64,000 nucleotides of DNA, from contig NC_084672.1 of the NCBI RefSeq assembly GCF_028389875.1, positions 11,895,958 to 11,959,957 on the forward strand, in the 5' to 3' direction. The DNA is from Rhea pennata. Lineage: Eukaryota > Chordata > Aves > Rheiformes > Rheidae. Made by a program: the position numbers and the translations under genes. Below, one piece after another: positions 61,201 through 64,000 of the stretch. The notes beneath the pieces were generated by a model. It saw nothing but the letters and a program-made list of their open reading frames with translations, was not told the DNA's origin and did no database searches. How positions within the stretch are numbered: the first letter of the stretch is position 1; every line of letters begins with the position of its first letter.

Positions 61201-64000
61201 TGATGTTTTGCTGGAGGAAGGCTAGAGGATAGAATTTGTCCTTAATTTTGATGTAGCTGATGTCAGAGGTAGAAAGAAGCAGCCTGAGACACACAGAAGA
61301 GGAGTACGTAGCAAAATCAGATCTAACTTTTAGCACACCAAATTAACAGATCACAATGGCTGAGTAAGGTTGTTCATTCTGCAGTGATCCATTTTAAGAG
61401 TTCATACTGTGTTGATGATACAAGGTGTGTTTGTGTACAAAAGATGGGGTTGGGAAGGAAACAGATAAAGACAGGCCATGTGGGTATTCCAGGTAGCAAC
61501 TAGAAAACATTAGACTCCACTACACCAGCATGCAGCCAACTGTGGAACATACTAACATCCCTGACCAAATCATGCTAGTCACAAAGGAAGTCTATGCCAA
61601 TTTTGTTCAGCGATTGCAGCATTGGTTGATCCATTATGTAGTCCAGCTAGGATGTCTGATAACTGGTTTCACAACCATTTTTCACTTAAGTAAGGTATGT
61701 CTTCCCCACCTATCCCATACCACACACATCATTACTGATGCTAACAAAGAAAAAAGAATTAGAGTGGTCCCCCCGACCACCTTCTTTGCTGGGCTGCTAT
61801 TCATCCTGGTATCTGTTTGATGAAGCAGAAAAAAAAAAGTTCAGAAGTTCAGCTTCTGATTTTTATACCCTGATTACAAACTACTTCAACACATATTCAT
61901 CTCTATCTACAGTAATAATGTTGTGCTTTAGTATTCCTTATTGAAGAATGTATATGATGTCATTGGTACTGTGAAACAGACAACTGAAGATTTTAAAAGA
62001 GCAGGTAGAAAGGTCAAGTACTTTGATTCTTTATTGAATGAATCCACTAATGACTCGGGCAAAAATTTTGCTGAATTAAAACACTGGCCAACAGAGGTGT
62101 GTCTACCTTTGTGCTTCGTGCATATCAAGGAATGATTGCTCTTACCACACACAACTCATCAAACAGAAGCTTCCAAATGTCACCCTGTTTTGTGTATTAT
62201 GAAGGTTTCTTCCTTGAGTCAATAAACATACAAGAACTTAAGCAGAGACATGACCATTTCTTAAATGTTCTGATCTCTCGTAGGAGAAAGGCACAATATT
62301 TTTTAACATACACTGATAAATATGCACCATATGGCTAAGAGTTTGGCAACGAGGCAATGAACAGAACTGCAAGTCATCATAGCTCAAATTTTGTTCTGTA
62401 TTTCTGCACCTGTGAGTAAGGCAGACACTGCAGTCTTTCAGCCAAATTCTGTCTTCTGACCACAACACACGCTACATCCAAAGCACTTCACAAGTGGAAA
62501 AACAAACATAGTAAAAGCAGCATAATGCTATCTTTCACCAGATATACAGCTAAGACCCTAGTCAACTCTTACCTAAGTACTCTAGACATCTACAAAGCTA
62601 TCCAAATGATTACCAAAGGGCAATCTTTTTTTTTCTTTCTTTCTTTTTTTTTTTTTTGTTAATGTATAATTCAGGTTTGACTAAGTTATAAGAAAAGTCA
62701 TAGAGCAGAGAAAGATGCATCATTAAACAAAACAACAGCTTGAATATAAAAACAGCTTTCCTTTTGTTTTGATGAAGTGAATCAGTGATTTATTGCAAGT
62801 GCATGACTTTGCTTTTCTTTGGCAAACTGATAAGATTTTCCTGTTACTAACACAGCTTAAAATTAATCTAGCTTTTCTGCACTTACTTCCTTGTTCGTGC
62901 AGCAGCACCAGCAGCATTATGTCTGGCAAAGAATGGTATTTTTTAGTTATCTACCTACTGCAAATATATTTGCTGATTAAAAAAAAAGAGACATACAAAG
63001 ACAATCAAAAATGAAAAAGGCTTGCTAGAAAGGAAAGTTTAAATATATTTATTCACACTGAGCTTTTTAAACTTGTGTGGCTTTTCACCCTCTCAGCTAA
63101 TCTGGCTGCATCTAAGGTTACCCCTATTCGCTCTCTACACATCACAGGAGGAAGTAATCTCTGTTCAAATAAGCCGTATCTGGTAATGTATCATATTGAT
63201 CCTATGTTAATTTTGTAACTAAAAATCCACATGTTCTAAAACACTAAAATAGAGAGGAATATAAAAACCTCCAGCTTTTCACAAATGTTCTGCTATTAAC
63301 AACCCAGTGTGATGATAAAGGTTGAAATTTCTTGCTGTCACTTCAAAACATACAGCAATCTTTTCAGAGGATGAAGTTACTTTTGTAAAGCACTCGCACC
63401 CACACTCACTAGCAGTCTTCCACTGGCGTGCATGTGGAAACTGATTTCACACGAAATACCATATGAAAGAGCAAAATGATAGAAACTGGCTTGAACACCA
63501 AAGCATTCTCAAGAACTGACGCAACTATAAAGTGGGATGATGGGCAGCTCTGCCTTGTGACTGCATCATTTTAACATATGCTTCTTCAGCTTATGACAAC
63601 TGGATTGCTAGAAACCTTTTGTACTCGTAGTTTATTTTTGGTGCTGTATCCTACTGACTTTTCCTCCTGAATCAGAAGATCCTCAGTTTGCAGCCATCTG
63701 GTGTCAACAGCATCTACGCAGAACTCCCTTTCACTCAGTACTGTGATGAAGCCCCAAACTGAAGGGCTATCATTTACCACCCCTGCTTCAATAACCCTTG
63801 GGGTAAGAAGTCAGTGTAGTTAGCAGGTGTTTGGCTGAGTGAGGGCTGCTAGGTTTGTACCTATAGACTCAACGTTTTCCAATTTACTCAAAAATAAAAA
63901 AAGTACAAAGGAAAAAGCTGTTTCACAGCTGTTGCTTGGGCTGGCACTATCAGGGTTCACAAGACTACAGAAATCCAGATGATTCACAGTGTTCAGAACT
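58260..64000. other. intergenic stretch at the right end, no gene seen
   Basis: No exon chain is supported on either strand. In human the next gene after SLC30A4 is the short C15orf48, followed by SPATA5L1; I looked for the C15orf48 start (MSFFQLL) and its WKPIEEL tail on the minus strand and did not find them. Frames at 61530-61820 and 61941-62135 are open but resemble nothing I know. A T/CTTT-rich run lies at about 62627-62659. Confidence 0.45.

Overview
This is nuclear DNA from a bird, probably a songbird. The genes have short exons, GT-AG introns and CpG-island promoters, and the gene order BLOC1S6, SQOR and SLC30A4 matches human 15q21.1, which corresponds to chicken chromosome 10. A tRNA-Ile-headed, CR1-tailed SINE near 33.9 kb looks like the zebra finch TguSINE1 family and points to a passerine. 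Human and other family sequences were compared from memory; no search was run. Every coding model below was rebuilt exon by exon from splice sites, and each keeps an open frame of the expected family length.

Layout from left to right. (1) 1-6.4 kb, minus strand: a small three-exon gene for a CRIB-motif protein of the CDC42 small effector (CDC42SE/SPEC) family, with a likely long 3' UTR and a CpG-rich probable promoter near 6.0-6.3 kb. It is short enough to be missed by simple ORF calling. (2) 8.3-12.1 kb, plus strand: a strong CpG island with five CCAAT boxes, then an eight-exon nicotinamide riboside kinase closest to NMRK2. (3) 12.5-24 kb, minus strand: SQOR, the mitochondrial sulfide:quinone oxidoreductase, nine coding exons and 450 residues, convergent with the kinase. 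(4) 28.1-33.5 kb, minus strand: BLOC1S6 (pallidin), five exons and 171 residues. (5) 35.9-37.5 kb, minus strand: splice-site-like segments that may be a non-coding transcript divergent from the SLC30A4 promoter. (6) 36.9-55.7 kb, plus strand: SLC30A4 (ZnT4), seven exons and 427 residues. (7) 55.7-64 kb: intergenic, with old LINE traces and no gene I can support.

The genes do not form an operon-like system; they are a conserved vertebrate neighbourhood. Two have a trafficking or lysosome-related role (BLOC1S6 in biogenesis of lysosome-related organelles, SLC30A4 in loading zinc into endosomal vesicles). SQOR oxidises sulfide in mitochondria, the kinase feeds NAD+ salvage, and the CDC42SE protein is expected to bind active CDC42 at membranes. 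The most notable result is that the left end holds two genes, the CDC42SE-like and NMRK2-like genes, that I do not know from the matching human interval next to SQOR. They may be ancient paralogues kept in birds and lost or moved in mammals.

Mobile DNA is sparse: two tRNA/CR1 composite SINEs with different tRNA heads, one probable solo LTR, and faint old CR1-like LINE fragments.
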